Both the position numbers and the translations under genes were made by a program. From Parvularcula oceani (GTDB lineage: Bacteria; Pseudomonadota; Alphaproteobacteria; Caulobacterales; Parvularculaceae), in the NCBI RefSeq assembly GCF_000733125.1, contig NZ_JPHU01000011.1, positions 1-64,000 of the forward strand: 64,000 nucleotides of DNA, written 5' to 3'. Under the pieces are notes generated by a model, which worked only from the letters and a program-made list of their open reading frames with translations, ran no database searches and was not told the origin of the DNA. How positions within the stretch are numbered: the first letter of the stretch is position 1; every line of letters begins with the position of its first letter. This document shows positions 18,862 to 27,425 of this stretch, piece by piece.

Positions 18862-19980
18862 GTGCTCGGCGATCATCGCAGGCAGCTCGCCGCGCTCGCG
18901 GGAAAGGACCGGCTGCGCGCCCTCGCGCCGCGGCGCGGCCGCGACTTCGCCTCCAACGACTATCTCGCGCTGTCCGCCGATCCACGGCTGAAGGCGGCCG
19001 TGGCCGCAGCGCTCGACAGGGGGGTGCCGATCGGCTCCGGCGGCTCCCGCCTCCTGCGCGGCAACGATCCCGAACACGAGGCGCTGGAAGAGGAGGCTGC
19101 GCGCTTCTTCGGCGCTGAGGCGGCGCTCCTCTTCGCGAGCGGCTTCGCGGCCAATACCGCGCTGCTCGCCGCCTTGCCCGGGGAAGACGACCTCATCGTC
19201 GCCGACGCGCTCATCCATGCGAGCAGCCATGACGGCCTCCGCCTCGCCCGGGCAGGCTGCGTCCTCGTGCCGCATAACGATGCAGGCGCCGTCGAGGCGG
19301 CGATCGAGGCCTGGAGAGCGAAAGGGGGCATGGGCCGGGCCTGGGTCCTGGCCGAGAGCCTCTACAGCATGGATGGCGACAGGGCGCCGCTCGAAGCGCT
19401 CGCCGGAATCGCCGCGCGGCATGACGCCTTTCTCGTAATCGACGAGGCGCATGCGACGGGCGTCTTCGGCCCGGGCGGCAGGGGCCTCGCCGCCGCGCTC
19501 CAGGGCGCGGAGAACGTGCTGACCCTGCACACGCTGGGCAAGGCGCTCGGCTGCGAAGGCGCGATCGTCTGCCTGCCGGCGGTGCTGCGGGACATCCTCG
19601 TGAACAGGGCGCGGCCCTTCGTCTTCTCGACCGCGCCCTCGCCGCTCCTCGCCGCCGCCGCGCGCGGAGCGCTGCGCGCGGCCGAAGTGGAGCCGCAGCG
19701 GCGCGAGGAGCTGTCGGCGCTTCGCCGTCATGCCGAAGCCCGGCTCGGGCCGCTCGGGGCGACGCGCAGCGGCTCGCAGATCCTGCCGCTCATCATAGGG
19801 CATGACGGCGAAGCGGTGGCGCTCGCCGAGCGGCTGCAGGCCGCGGGCTTCGACGTCCGCGCCATCCGGCCGCCCACAGTGCCCGAGGGGACGGCGCGCC
19901 TGCGCATCTCGCTCACCCTTCATGCCGACGCGCAGGCTGTGGACGCGCTCGCCGCGGCTCTGGCAGAAGCCCGGGCATGA
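18862..19980 (+). CDS. bioF: 8-amino-7-oxononanoate synthase
   Basis: A 372-residue PLP enzyme condensing pimeloyl thioester with alanine in biotin synthesis. FASNDYLALSADPRLKAA and GSGGSRLLRGN are family hallmarks; IDEAHATGVFG holds D194 and H197; the PLP lysine is K227 in HTLGKALGCEGA. GTG start at 18862. It overlaps bioD by four bases (ATGA), the first gene of a compact bioF-bioD-bioA set. bioB and an early pimeloyl gene are absent from the window. Confidence 0.95.
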   Translation: MLGDHRRQLAALAGKDRLRALAPRRGRDFASNDYLALSADPRLKAAVAAALDRGVPIGSGGSRLLRGNDPEHEALEEEAARFFGAEAALLFASGFAANTALLAALPGEDDLIVADALIHASSHDGLRLARAGCVLVPHNDAGAVEAAIEAWRAKGGMGRAWVLAESLYSMDGDRAPLEALAGIAARHDAFLVIDEAHATGVFGPGGRGLAAALQGAENVLTLHTLGKALGCEGAIVCLPAVLRDILVNRARPFVFSTAPSPLLAAAARGALRAAEVEPQRREELSALRRHAEARLGPLGATRSGSQILPLIIGHDGEAVALAERLQAAGFDVRAIRPPTVPEGTARLRISLTLHADAQAVDALAAALAEARA

Positions 19981-20606
19981 GCACACGCATCGTCGTAACA
20001 GGAACCGATACCGGGATCGGCAAGACCGTTCTCGCCGCCGGGCTCGCGGGTCTTCTGGACGCGCATTACTGGAAGCCGGTGCAGGCCGGTCTCGACGAAG
20101 GGACCGACAGCGAAACGATCGCGCGCCTCGGCGGCCTTCCGCCCGACCGTATCCTGCCCGAAGCCTATAGGCTGAAGCTGCCGGCCTCGCCGCATTTCGC
20201 GGCCGAGGCGGAGGGGGCGCGCATCGACGATGCGGCGCTGGCCCTGCCGGACATGTCCGGGGCGCTGGTGATCGAGGGGGCGGGCGGAGCGCTCGTGCCG
20301 CTGCGCCGCGACCTCCTCTTCGCCGATGTCTTCGCGCGCTGGGGCGCGCCCGCCGTGATCGCGGCGCGCACGGAACTCGGCACGATCAACCACACGCTGA
20401 TGACGATCGAGGCGCTGCGCAGCCGGAGCGTTCCGGTCCTCGGCGTCGCCTTCATCGGCGACAGCGTACCGGACAGCGAGAGAACCATCTGCGAGATCGG
20501 CGGGGTGCGCCGCCTCGGCCGCCTGCCGCGCCTCGACCCGCTGACGGGGGAGAGCCTCGCTGCGGCCATGGCGGCGGCCTTCGACCGGCAGGATTTCGTG
20601 TCGTGA
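19977..20606 (+). CDS. bioD: Dethiobiotin synthetase
   Basis: A 209-residue ATP-dependent carboxylase forming the ureido ring of dethiobiotin. The P-loop VTGTDTGIGKTVLAAGLAG is near the N-terminus; YWKPVQAGLDEGTDSETIA and VIEGAGGALVPL are the other conserved blocks. It is translationally coupled on both sides (ATGA with bioF, GTGA with bioA). Normal length. Confidence 0.96.
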   Translation: MSTRIVVTGTDTGIGKTVLAAGLAGLLDAHYWKPVQAGLDEGTDSETIARLGGLPPDRILPEAYRLKLPASPHFAAEAEGARIDDAALALPDMSGALVIEGAGGALVPLRRDLLFADVFARWGAPAVIAARTELGTINHTLMTIEALRSRSVPVLGVAFIGDSVPDSERTICEIGGVRRLGRLPRLDPLTGESLAAAMAAAFDRQDFVS

Positions 20607-21865
20607 CGTCGCCCCTCTGGCACCCCTTCACGCAGCACGGCCTGCGCGAACCGATCCCCGAGGTCGCTTCGGCCGAAGGCGCCGTCCTCCGCACGAGCGA
20701 CGGGCGCGAGATCGTCGACGCCATCTCCTCGTGGTGGGTGACCACGCACGGGCATTGCTATCCGCCCATTTCGCAAGCCATCGCCGAGCAGGCCGGGCGG
20801 CTCGACCAGGTGATCTTCGCGGGCTGGACGCACGGGCCCGCAGAAGAGGTCGCCCGGGGCCTGATGGAGATGACGCCCGACGCGCTCACCCGCGTCTTCT
20901 TCTCCGATAGCGGCTCGACCAGCGTCGAGGTCGCCCTCAAGATGGCGCTCGGCTATTGGCGCAAGCAGCCCCGGCCCCGCAGCCGCATCGGCGTCCTCCG
21001 GCACGGCTATCACGGCGACACGGTCGGCGGCATGTCGGTCGGCGAGCGCGGCGTCTTCAACGCGGCCTATTCGCCGCTCCTCTTCGACGTGACCGCGCTG
21101 CCTCTTCCCGAGGGCGGCGGAGAGAATACGGCGCACGCGATCGAGTCGGCCTGCGCCGACGAGCCGCTCGCAGCCATCATCGTCGAGCCGCTGATCCTGG
21201 GCGCGGGCGGCATGCTGACCTATCCGCCGGAGGCGCTGTCCGCTCTGCGCCGTGCCTGCGACCGACACGGCGTCCTCCTGATCGCCGACGAGGTGATGAC
21301 GGGCTGGGGGCGCACCGGCACGCTTCTGGCCTGCGAGCAGGCGGAGGTGGTGCCCGACCTCCTCTGCCTGTCCAAGGGCCTGACCGGCGGCGCGGTGCCG
21401 CTGGCCGTCACGCTCGCCACCGAACCGGTCTTCGAGGCGCATCTGTCCGAAGACCGCGCGGACATGTTCTTCCATTCCTCGAGCTATACGGCGAACCCGA
21501 TCGCCTGCGCGGCGGCGGCGGCCAATCTGCGGGTCTGGCGCGAAGAGCCGGTGCGGGCGCGGATCGAAACGCTCTGCGGGCGGCAGGCGGAGAGGCTGGC
21601 GGCGCTTCAACGGCACCCCGTCCTGTCCAATCACAGGCAGGTCGGCACCATCGCCGCGATGGAATTCGGCGGCAGCGAGGGCGCCTATCTCTCAGGGCTC
21701 GGGCCGAAGCTGGCGAAGTGGTTCCGAAACCGAAACGTCCTCCTGCGCCCCTTGGGCAACACGGTCTATGTCATGCCGCCTTACTGCGTCACCGAGGCGC
21801 AGCTCGACGCGGTCTACGAGGCCATCGCCTCGGCCGCCGACGCGCTGGCCGAGGGGCGGCTCTGA
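20603..21865 (+). CDS. bioA: Adenosylmethionine-8-amino-7-oxononanoate aminotransferase
   Basis: A 420-residue class III PLP aminotransferase that uses S-adenosylmethionine as amino donor. LWHPFTQHG at the N-terminus and SSWWVTTHGHCYPPI are diagnostic of BioA; IADEVMTGWGRTG holds the PLP-binding Asp and LSKGLTGGAVPLA the PLP lysine. It starts with GTG overlapping the bioD stop and ends two bases from the convergent nudC stop. Confidence 0.96.
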   Translation: MTSPLWHPFTQHGLREPIPEVASAEGAVLRTSDGREIVDAISSWWVTTHGHCYPPISQAIAEQAGRLDQVIFAGWTHGPAEEVARGLMEMTPDALTRVFFSDSGSTSVEVALKMALGYWRKQPRPRSRIGVLRHGYHGDTVGGMSVGERGVFNAAYSPLLFDVTALPLPEGGGENTAHAIESACADEPLAAIIVEPLILGAGGMLTYPPEALSALRRACDRHGVLLIADEVMTGWGRTGTLLACEQAEVVPDLLCLSKGLTGGAVPLAVTLATEPVFEAHLSEDRADMFFHSSSYTANPIACAAAAANLRVWREEPVRARIETLCGRQAERLAALQRHPVLSNHRQVGTIAAMEFGGSEGAYLSGLGPKLAKWFRNRNVLLRPLGNTVYVMPPYCVTEAQLDAVYEAIASAADALAEGRL

Positions 21866-21866
21866 G

Positions 21867-22769
21867 TCACAGCGCCCAGCGGCGAAGCAGCTGGTGGGCG
21901 ATGGCGAAGGGCGGGGGCAGGAAGACATCCTCCGGTCCTCCGCCGGCCAGAAGGGCGCGCACCTCGCTCCGCTCGAGCCAGCGCGCCTCGGCGATCTCTT
22001 CGGGGTCCAGCGTCAGCGCGCGATCGGACACGGCGGCGAAGAAGCCGACCATGAGCGAGGAGGGGAAGGGCCAGGGCTGGCTGAAGACGTAAGAGACCTC
22101 TTCGGCGATCAGCCCCGTCTCCTCGGCGAGCTCGCGCGCGGCGCATTCCTCCAGGCTCTCGCCCGGCTCCATGAAGCCTGCGAAGGCCGACATCATGCCG
22201 GGCGGGAAATGCGGTCCGCGGCCGAGGCAGACGGCCTCTTCGTGGATCGGCAGGACGATGGCGACGGGATCTGTGCGCGGGAAATGCTCTGCACCCGTTC
22301 GCGGGTTCACGCGCTTGCCCCCGCCCTCGACGCTGATCGTCTCCCCGCTGTCGCGGGCGCAGAAGCGGTGGCGCCCATGCCAGCTCAACAGCCATGCGGC
22401 CTGGCCCGCTATGGCGAGTTCGTCCGGCGGCAGGAACGGGGCGAGGCTGCGCAAATCGCCATAGGCGCCGAGATCGCCGAAGGGCGGAGAGGCCAGGTCG
22501 CCCGCATCGGCCGCCCAGACGGGCACCTCTCCGCGCAGCCCCAGCAGCACGGGCTCGGGCCCGCCGACCGCCTCCAGCGCATCGAGCGTGAGCGGGAGGA
22601 GGCGGGAGCGGCCCTCCAAGCGCTCATGCAGCAGCTCATGGCCGTGAAACAGGATCAGCTCGGCCCGGGGATGCCGCCTCTGCGCCTCGACCCAGGCTTC
22701 GTCCTTGCGGGCGGCGGCGGCACGGTCGAGCGGGTTGCCGGTGAAGGCATTGGGATTGGCAGGGCGCAT
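21867..22769 (-). CDS. nudC: NADH pyrophosphatase / NAD-cap hydrolase (Nudix)
   Basis: A 300-residue Nudix hydrolase. The Nudix box GFMEPGESLEECAARELAEE is intact and is followed by SQPWPFPSSLM, the SQPWPFPxS motif that defines NudC. It splits NADH and removes NAD caps from RNA. The zinc-ribbon region that normally has four cysteines before the Nudix fold here reads HRFCARDSGETISVEGGGK and keeps only one cysteine, so zinc is probably not bound. Normal family length otherwise. Confidence 0.93.
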   Translation of the reverse strand: MRPANPNAFTGNPLDRAAAARKDEAWVEAQRRHPRAELILFHGHELLHERLEGRSRLLPLTLDALEAVGGPEPVLLGLRGEVPVWAADAGDLASPPFGDLGAYGDLRSLAPFLPPDELAIAGQAAWLLSWHGRHRFCARDSGETISVEGGGKRVNPRTGAEHFPRTDPVAIVLPIHEEAVCLGRGPHFPPGMMSAFAGFMEPGESLEECAARELAEETGLIAEEVSYVFSQPWPFPSSLMVGFFAAVSDRALTLDPEEIAEARWLERSEVRALLAGGGPEDVFLPPPFAIAHQLLRRWAL

Positions 22770-22817
22770 GGCGCGCAGACTGTCAGAGACAGCGGCTGCC
22801 CGCCAGCGCTGAGACGA

Positions 22818-23318
22818 TCAGGAGGCCGCGCGCCGTCCGCCGGAGATGACGCGGAAGGCGGGCGTGATCCCGCAGGGCACCGCTCTCGCAGAGGCCGGGG
22901 CCATGACCGGCAGGCCGTGCCCGGCAAAGGCATCCGCGATCCGGGTCACCCGCTCGCAGAGCGCCCGCCGCGGCTCGCTTGCGAGGAGCCAGGTCAGATG
23001 CGCGTCGCGGGCGGCCTCGTCCCAGGCCTGCGCCGCGGAGAAGACGCAGGCGATCGAGACCTCGTCCTTGGTCATGCGGCCGCAACCGGGTGCGCTCAGC
23101 TGGATCTTGCGCGCGCCCTCCGTGCCGATGGCCCTGGTGAAGGCGAGCACCGCCTCCAGCGTGTCCTCTCCCTCCTCGCCGAAGGCCCGGTCATAGCCGG
23201 TCGTCACGGCGCAGCAGCGGCGCGCCCCGAAAGCGCAGGCGCGAAAGCCCCAAAGAAGAAGGCCGGCGCCGGCGCCAAGCTCGGGCAGGTGAATGTCTGA
23301 CAGGTGCGGCGAGTGCAT
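22818..23318 (-). CDS. Unrecognised cysteine-containing protein
   Basis: A 166-residue protein I cannot assign. It contains LLLWGFRACAFGARRCCAVTT, a later KIQLSAPGCGRMTKDEVS, and a C-terminal part with VTRIADAFAGHGLPV. The clustered cysteines could bind metal or a cluster, but no classical spacing is met. ATG 23318 has a strong GAGGAGAG upstream and replaces a longer in-frame start at 23447 that overlaps the neighbouring regulator. It follows the winged-helix regulator on the same strand. Confidence 0.7.
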   Translation of the reverse strand: MHSPHLSDIHLPELGAGAGLLLWGFRACAFGARRCCAVTTGYDRAFGEEGEDTLEAVLAFTRAIGTEGARKIQLSAPGCGRMTKDEVSIACVFSAAQAWDEAARDAHLTWLLASEPRRALCERVTRIADAFAGHGLPVMAPASARAVPCGITPAFRVISGGRRAAS

Positions 23319-23401
23319 GGGACGGTCTCTCCTCGGCGACGGGGAGAAGGATACCGAACCGATTGCGAATGTAAATGCGAATGACTCGCATATTCTCGGG
23401 C

Positions 23402-23698
23402 CTATTGCGGAAAGAGCGTCCGCAGCGTGTCGAGATAGCGGTCCCACGCTTCGCGCCCCGCCTCTGTCAGCGAGACGCGCGTCAGCGGCCGCTTGCCCGA
23501 GAATCCCTTGTCGATCGTGACATAGCCCGCCTGTTCGAGCTTGCTGAGATGCACCGACAGATTGCCGTTGGTCGCGCCCAGCGACTGGGCCAGCTCGGTG
23601 AAGGGGGCCGGGCTCGCCTGAGTGAGATGCGCCATGACGCCGAGGCGCAGGCGCCCGTGAATGACCTCGTCAATGCCCTTGGCGTCGAATTCGCTCAT
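23402..23698 (-). CDS. Winged-helix transcription regulator (HTH_34/ArsR-like)
   Basis: A 98-residue regulator with the compact winged helix of the MarR/ArsR-like PF13601 type: VIHGRLRLGVMAHL, then FTELAQSLGATNGNLSVHLS as the recognition helix and KRPLTRVSLTEAGREAW as the wing. In this family it usually pairs with a membrane protein, as here: its ATG overlaps the stop of the upstream membrane protein gene (23695-23698). It likely represses its own operon through the palindrome at 24346-24362. Confidence 0.88.
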   Translation of the reverse strand: MSEFDAKGIDEVIHGRLRLGVMAHLTQASPAPFTELAQSLGATNGNLSVHLSKLEQAGYVTIDKGFSGKRPLTRVSLTEAGREAWDRYLDTLRTLFPQ

Positions 23699-24330
23699 GC
23701 GGCCGGCGCCTCCGCGGGCAGCGCTGCGGGTTCGCGGCTCATCAGGAGGAGGCCCGGCACGACCGCTATGATCAGCACATAGGCACTCGCGATCAGATAG
23801 AGGACCGGCTGCCCCGCGAAGAAGGGCACGGTGCCCGCCCCGACGAATGCGATCGCCGCGAAGATGCGCAGGAAGGGCTGCCGCGCGGCAACGCCCGTGG
23901 CCAGAAAGGCGGTGCCGTAGAGCGCGAAGGCGACGGCGAGGATGAGATCGAACAGGAGAAGCGGCGCGCCGAAGACGGAGCAGGCGATGAAGGTGCCGAC
24001 GGCATAGGCGAAGATCGCCGCGCCCGCTCCTGTCCACACCGCGCTCTCGACCACGTTGGACATGGCGCAGCGTCCGGGCTTGTTCCGGATCGAGGCCATC
24101 AGCAGCACCATGCCCGCTGCGCCGGCCAGGCCGAAGGCGAGCCAGAGGGCGCCCAGCGACCAGGCCGGGAGGCCTGCAACACCGCTCGCGATCACCCAAT
24201 GGCAGGCATAGGCGCCGCTGAGCAGGACGCCCCACATGACCAGGAAGCGTCCGCCCAGCAGCGGGGCGGACCGGGCCTGCTCGGTCACCGTCCGCAAATA
24301 GGCGAGATCCTCGCGCGCCTGATCCGACAT
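23695..24330 (-). CDS. Six-or-so-span membrane protein coupled to the HTH regulator
   Basis: A 211-residue integral membrane protein of unknown function. After a short soluble start (MSDQAREDLAYLRTVTEQAR) at least five hydrophobic segments follow, such as FLVMWGVLLSGAYACHWVIA, LGALWLAFGLAGAAGMVLLM and VLYLIASAYVLIIAVVPGLL. ATG 24330 is preceded by GAGGAGAGAG. The regulator gene overlaps its end. The pair resembles stress-responsive HTH/membrane modules; function is not predictable. Confidence 0.8.
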   Translation of the reverse strand: MSDQAREDLAYLRTVTEQARSAPLLGGRFLVMWGVLLSGAYACHWVIASGVAGLPAWSLGALWLAFGLAGAAGMVLLMASIRNKPGRCAMSNVVESAVWTGAGAAIFAYAVGTFIACSVFGAPLLLFDLILAVAFALYGTAFLATGVAARQPFLRIFAAIAFVGAGTVPFFAGQPVLYLIASAYVLIIAVVPGLLLMSREPAALPAEAPAA

Positions 24331-24345
24331 GCTCTCTCTCCTCAT

Positions 24346-24362
24346 TGTTTGCGATACAAACA
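24346..24362. promoter_or_regulatory. Perfect inverted repeat before the membrane protein/HTH operon
   Basis: TGTTTG-CGATA-CAAACA: perfect 6-base arms with a 5-base centre, starting 15 bases upstream of the ATG at 24330 of the membrane protein gene. Position and symmetry fit an operator for the winged-helix repressor of the same operon. Confidence 0.5.
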
Positions 24363-24430
24363 TAACTGACGATCAGACTGTCATCAAGTCTCTTGCGTCG
24401 CGCCTCCGCGATTGCAATGTAGCTCTCAGG

Positions 24431-24526
24431 AAGGCCGCGCGGACGGACGCCTCGCCAACCCGGTCAGGTCCGGAAGGAAGCAGCCGCAACGAGTTCCCGT
24501 TCCGGGTCGCGCCGGTCTTCCGCCTT
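24431..24526 (+). ncRNA. ffs: Signal recognition particle RNA (4.5S, small bacterial type)
   Basis: The conserved SRP RNA core is unmistakable: CCCGGTCAGGTCCGGAAGGA at about 24459-24478 runs into AGCAGCCGCAACGAG, giving the GGAA tetraloop and the asymmetric internal loop that bind Ffh. The ends are estimated from pairing of the flanking GC-rich arms (GGACG...CGCC with GGTCTTCCGCC), so they may be off by a few bases. It directs ribosomes making membrane proteins to FtsY. Location just upstream of dnaX is the standard alphaproteobacterial context. Confidence 0.93.
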
Positions 24527-24561
24527 TTCATCCTTTGTGGCGCTACCGCTCGCTCTCGCTC

Positions 24562-24610
24562 GCTGCTTGAGCGCGTTTCTTCTTGCGCTATCGCTTTGCT
24601 GCTTGAGCGC
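24562..24610 (+). repeat. Two copies of GCTGCTTGAGCGC in the ffs-dnaX spacer
   Basis: The 13-base sequence GCTGCTTGAGCGC occurs at 24562-24574 and again at 24598-24610, each preceded by degenerate CGCT repeats. No coding frame or known element explains it. Confidence 0.6.
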
Positions 24611-24718
24611 TGGCGCGGCTTCGCGCGCGGCACACCGGGCGAAGGGCTCACCTAAGAGCCGTCAGCGGTTGAGCGTTCGGCGCTGAGCGCGCATATCGGA
24701 GGGCCAGGCGGAGTATCG

Positions 24719-26338
24719 ATGTCCGAAACCCTTCCAGATTCCGGCTACCAGGTCCTCGCGCGCAAATACCGGCCGCAGAGCTTCGACGACCTTCTGGGCC
24801 ATGACGCCATGGTGCGCACGCTCAGGAACGCCTTCGCGGCGGACCGGATCGCCCATGCCTTCATCCTGACCGGCGTGCGCGGGGTGGGAAAGACGACGAC
24901 CGCGCGGATCATGGCGCGGGCGCTGAACTATGAGACCGATGAGGTCGACCGCCCCACCGTCGACATGCCGAAGGAGGGGCGGCACTGCCGCGCCATCGCC
25001 GAGAGCCGTCACCCTGACGTCTTGGAAATGGACGCTGCCTCGCGCACCGGTGTCGGCGATATCCGCGAGCTGATCGAGGGCGTGCGCTATGCGCCGGTCC
25101 AGGCGCGCACCAAGGTCTATATCATCGACGAGGTGCACATGCTCTCGAACAGCGCCTTCAACGCGCTGCTCAAGACGCTCGAAGAGCCGCCGCCCCATGT
25201 GAAGTTCATCTTCGCGACCACCGAGATCCGCAAGGTGCCCGTCACCGTGCTCAGCCGGTGCCAGCGCTTCGACCTGCGCCGTTTCGATGCCGAGACATTG
25301 GCCGATCACCTCGAAACCATCGCGCGCAAGGAACATGCGGAGGTCGCGCGCGACGGCCTCCTGATGATCGCGCGCGCCGCCGAGGGCTCGGTCCGCGACG
25401 CGCTCAGCCTTCTCGACCAGGCGCTGATCCAGCATGGCAGCGAAGGCGCGGTCACGGCCGAAGAGGTCCGCGACATGCTCGGCCTCGTCGACCGCACGCG
25501 AAGCTGGGATCTTCTGGCCGCCGCGCTGAAGGGCGATGCCGAAGCGGCGCTCGAAACCTTCCGCGACCAATACGATGCGGGTGCCGATCCGGCGGCGACA
25601 CTGCGCGACCTTCTCGAGGTGACCCACCTCCTCACCCGCGTGAAGGCGGCGGGGCCGGAGGCTGCGGCGCATGGCCGCGCGGGCACGGCCGATGCCGAAC
25701 GCGCGCGCGAGGCGGCGGACGGGCTGTCCCTGCCGGCGCTGACCCGCGCCTGGAGCCTCCTGATGAAGGCGCTCGACGAGGCGCATTCGGCGCCCGATCC
25801 GGCCGCGGCCGCCGAGATCGGCCTCATCCGCCTCGCTTTCGCCGCGCGGCTTCCCACGCCCGACGAGGCGCTTCGCGCGATCGGGCAGGGAGGCGGCGCC
25901 CGCCCTCATCCGGCGCCGGCGCCCAGAGCGGCCCCGGCGCCTGACCCAGAGGCGGAGCTGGCTTCCGATGGACCGCCCATCGAGGACCTTTCGGATATCG
26001 CGCGGCTCGCCGGCACGCACCGCGAGGCCAAGCTCAAGGCGCAGATCGAGCGCTTCGCAGGCCTCGTCTCGCTGCGCCCCGGCCACCTCACCCTCAGCCT
26101 CGCCGACGGCGCGCCAGAGAGCTTCCACGGCGAGCTGACCAAGGCGCTCGCGCGGTGGACGGGCCAGCCCTGGCAGGTCGACATCAGCCGCGAAAAGGCG
26201 AACGGCCCGACCCTGAAAGAGGCGCGCCAGCAGGCGATCGAGGCGAGCCCGCTCTACCGCGAAGCGCTGAACACCTTTCCCGGCGCGCAGGTCACCGCCA
26301 TCCGCGATCTCGCCTCAACGAACGGAGACACAGAGTGA
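24719..26338 (+). CDS. dnaX: DNA polymerase III subunits gamma/tau
   Basis: A 539-residue clamp-loader ATPase. The N-terminal AAA+ part shows RKYRPQSFDDLLGH, the P-loop TGVRGVGKTT (51-60), IIDEVHMLSNSAFNALLKTLE and the sensor region FIFATTEIRKVPVTVLSRCQ. An Ala/Pro-rich linker leads to the tau C-terminal part. The zinc-module cysteines are mostly lost (only HCRAI remains), as is common in alphaproteobacteria. No slippery A/T run suggesting a gamma frameshift is obvious. It overlaps ebfC by four bases. Confidence 0.96.
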   Translation: MSETLPDSGYQVLARKYRPQSFDDLLGHDAMVRTLRNAFAADRIAHAFILTGVRGVGKTTTARIMARALNYETDEVDRPTVDMPKEGRHCRAIAESRHPDVLEMDAASRTGVGDIRELIEGVRYAPVQARTKVYIIDEVHMLSNSAFNALLKTLEEPPPHVKFIFATTEIRKVPVTVLSRCQRFDLRRFDAETLADHLETIARKEHAEVARDGLLMIARAAEGSVRDALSLLDQALIQHGSEGAVTAEEVRDMLGLVDRTRSWDLLAAALKGDAEAALETFRDQYDAGADPAATLRDLLEVTHLLTRVKAAGPEAAAHGRAGTADAERAREAADGLSLPALTRAWSLLMKALDEAHSAPDPAAAAEIGLIRLAFAARLPTPDEALRAIGQGGGARPHPAPAPRAAPAPDPEAELASDGPPIEDLSDIARLAGTHREAKLKAQIERFAGLVSLRPGHLTLSLADGAPESFHGELTKALARWTGQPWQVDISREKANGPTLKEARQQAIEASPLYREALNTFPGAQVTAIRDLASTNGDTE

Positions 26339-26658
26339 AGAACTTCGCCGACATGATGAAGCAGGCCGGCGCGATGCAGGCCAAGATGGAAGAGCTGCAG
26401 GAGAAGATCGCCGGGCTCGAGGCGGAAGGCACGGCCGGCGCCGGCCTCGTCAAGGTGACACTCAACGGCAAGGGCTATGCAGCCCGCGTGCAGCTCGACC
26501 CGTCGCTGATGAAGGAGTCCGAGCGCGAGGTCGCCGAGGACCTGATCACCGCGGCGATCAACGATGCCAAATCCAAGCTCGAGCGGGAAAGCCAGGAGCA
26601 GATGAAGGCCCTGACGGCGGGCCTGCCGCTGCCGCCGGGCATGAAGCTGCCCTTCTAG
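26335..26658 (+). CDS. ebfC: YbaB/EbfC nucleoid-associated protein
   Basis: A 107-residue member of the YbaB/EbfC family that binds DNA as a dimer. The sequence MKNFADMMKQAGAMQAKMEE, GLVKVTLNGKGYAARVQLDP and DLITAAINDAKSKLE is characteristic. Start is GTG overlapping the dnaX stop (GTGA at 26335-26338). Its usual downstream partner recR is missing here and found at 62449. Confidence 0.95.
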   Translation: MKNFADMMKQAGAMQAKMEELQEKIAGLEAEGTAGAGLVKVTLNGKGYAARVQLDPSLMKESEREVAEDLITAAINDAKSKLERESQEQMKALTAGLPLPPGMKLPF

Positions 26659-26802
26659 GGCTCCGCGGCCTGGGCGGGACCTCCGCTCCGGGCGATGCGC
26701 CATTAGGAAAGGTTTCACCGTCAAGCGCTTATGGTCTCTCCGCGCAGGAGGGCGAGGCGGCATGACCGGCCCGTCCATCCGGACGCCAAGGTGAGGGCGG
26801 AC

Positions 26803-27342
26803 ATGTCGGGGCAGGAAGACGGTGCGGAACTGCGTTCCGTCCATGTGGCACAGGGGCAGTTCAAGACGAGCTCGCGGCCGGACACGGTTCTTCTGACCGT
26901 GCTCGGGTCCTGCGTGGCCACCTGCCTTTACGATCCCGAAGCGAAGATCGGCGGGATGAACCATTTCCTCCTTCCCGATGGCGGGGGCGAGGAGAGCCGG
27001 ACCATGACCTATGGCGTGCACTCGATGGAATTGCTCATCAACTCGCTCATGCGCCACGGGGCGGACCGGCGCCGGCTGAGGGCCAAGATCTTCGGCGGCG
27101 CGAGAATGATCGACGGCCTTTCGGATATCGGCGCGCGCAACGGCGTCTTCGCGCGCCAGTTCCTCCGCCAGGAGGGCATTCCCTGCGAAGCCGAAAGCCT
27201 TGGCGGCACGCTCGCCCGCCGCGTGCGTTTCTGGCCGGCCACCGGCCGCGCACAGCAGCGGGTGCTGCAGGATACGCGGCCGGTCGAGCGGCCGCAGAGG
27301 CTTCAGCCTCAGCCCCGGCACGACGCGATCGAACTGTTTTGA
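26803..27342 (+). CDS. cheD: Chemoreceptor glutamine deamidase CheD
   Basis: A 179-residue CheD, which deamidates glutamines in chemoreceptor signalling helices. The catalytic cysteine C37 lies in LGSCVATCLYDP and the histidine H54 in GGMNHFLLP, 17 residues apart as in known CheD; KIFGGARMIDGLSDIGARN follows. ATG 26803 has AAGGTGAGGG upstream and is preferred to ATG 26731. The C-terminus is somewhat long and rich in Arg/Gln. It opens the motility block and is followed by cheR. Confidence 0.93.
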   Translation: MSGQEDGAELRSVHVAQGQFKTSSRPDTVLLTVLGSCVATCLYDPEAKIGGMNHFLLPDGGGEESRTMTYGVHSMELLINSLMRHGADRRRLRAKIFGGARMIDGLSDIGARNGVFARQFLRQEGIPCEAESLGGTLARRVRFWPATGRAQQRVLQDTRPVERPQRLQPQPRHDAIELF

Positions 27343-27425
27343 GAAGTCCAGAAGCGGTGAGCGCAACAGCGGAAAGCCCGGCGGCGATGACCGGCAGGCA
27401 TGGCCGGATGGCAGGGAAGACGAAC

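Larger units (their letters stand above)
24331..24718. other. 388-base non-coding stretch holding operator, SRP RNA and short repeats
   Basis: Between the membrane protein gene (minus) and dnaX (plus). It holds a palindrome next to the minus-strand promoter, the SRP RNA gene, and then about 190 bases with short direct repeats and no credible reading frame. A possible promoter for the RNA is TTGCGT (24393-24398) with AATGTA (24416-24421) 17 bases apart, which is a weak match. Confidence 0.7.

Noticed and set aside
24719-26338. Programmed frameshift in dnaX to make gamma
   Set aside because: No A/T-rich slippery heptamer with a downstream stem is apparent; the zinc-module loss alone is usual in this class.
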